Source: CBCPMX01 sp965120355 (GTDB lineage: Bacteria; Bacillota; Clostridia; Oscillospirales; Oscillospiraceae). Taken from it: a DNA stretch of 5,568 bases. Below are positions 5,566 to 5,568 of the stretch, one piece after another (positions within the stretch are counted from its first letter, which is position 1; each line of letters begins with the position of its first letter). Where the stretch lies: assembly GCA_965120355.1 (NCBI GenBank), contig CBCPMX010000193.1, positions 1 through 5,568 of the forward strand. The letters run 5' to 3'. A model generated the notes under the pieces. It had not been told where the DNA came from, ran no database searches, and saw nothing but the letters and a program-made list of their open reading frames with translations. The translations under genes and the position numbers were made by a program.

Positions 5566-5568
5566 GCA

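Overview
The window looks like chromosomal DNA from a GC-rich gut-type Firmicute, most like Oscillospiraceae/Clostridia (Oscillibacter or Flavonifractor relatives). This rests on strong AGGAGG-type Shine-Dalgarno sites, GC-rich coding sequence with few AT-rich spacers, and the gene types present. That placement is inference, since no rRNA or marker gene is in the window.

Left half (1-3610, + strand): an envelope-polysaccharide operon of three tightly packed genes. They are the C-terminal part of a DUF4330-type membrane-anchored protein (cut by the window start), a large O-antigen ligase/polymerase-family membrane protein whose start codon overlaps the DUF4330 stop, and, 25 nt further on, an exported 498-residue protein. 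The C-terminal half of that third protein reads as a divergent D-glucuronyl C5-epimerase-like fold. The operon ends in a large hairpin. A plausible joint role is that the ligase-family protein polymerises or attaches a lipid-linked glycan at the outer face of the membrane, the exported protein modifies it (possibly epimerising a uronic acid), and the DUF4330 protein assists in an unknown way.

Right half (3661-5568): two divergent housekeeping or regulatory genes. A small RluA-family RNA pseudouridine synthase lies on the minus strand (3706-4374). It has its own 17-bp-spaced promoter, a 5'-leader hairpin and a T-tailed terminator that sits back to back with the operon terminator. A LysR-family regulator lies on the plus strand (4591-5490), with a perfect extended -10 element and a strong terminator at the end of the window. 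A consensus-like promoter overlaps the start of that last terminator.

The most interesting item is the exported protein. Its spacing of three tyrosines and an LN motif resembles what I recall of the vertebrate heparan-sulfate C5-epimerase active site, and it sits beside a polysaccharide ligase. No RNA genes, CRISPR arrays, insertion sequences or phage genes were seen.
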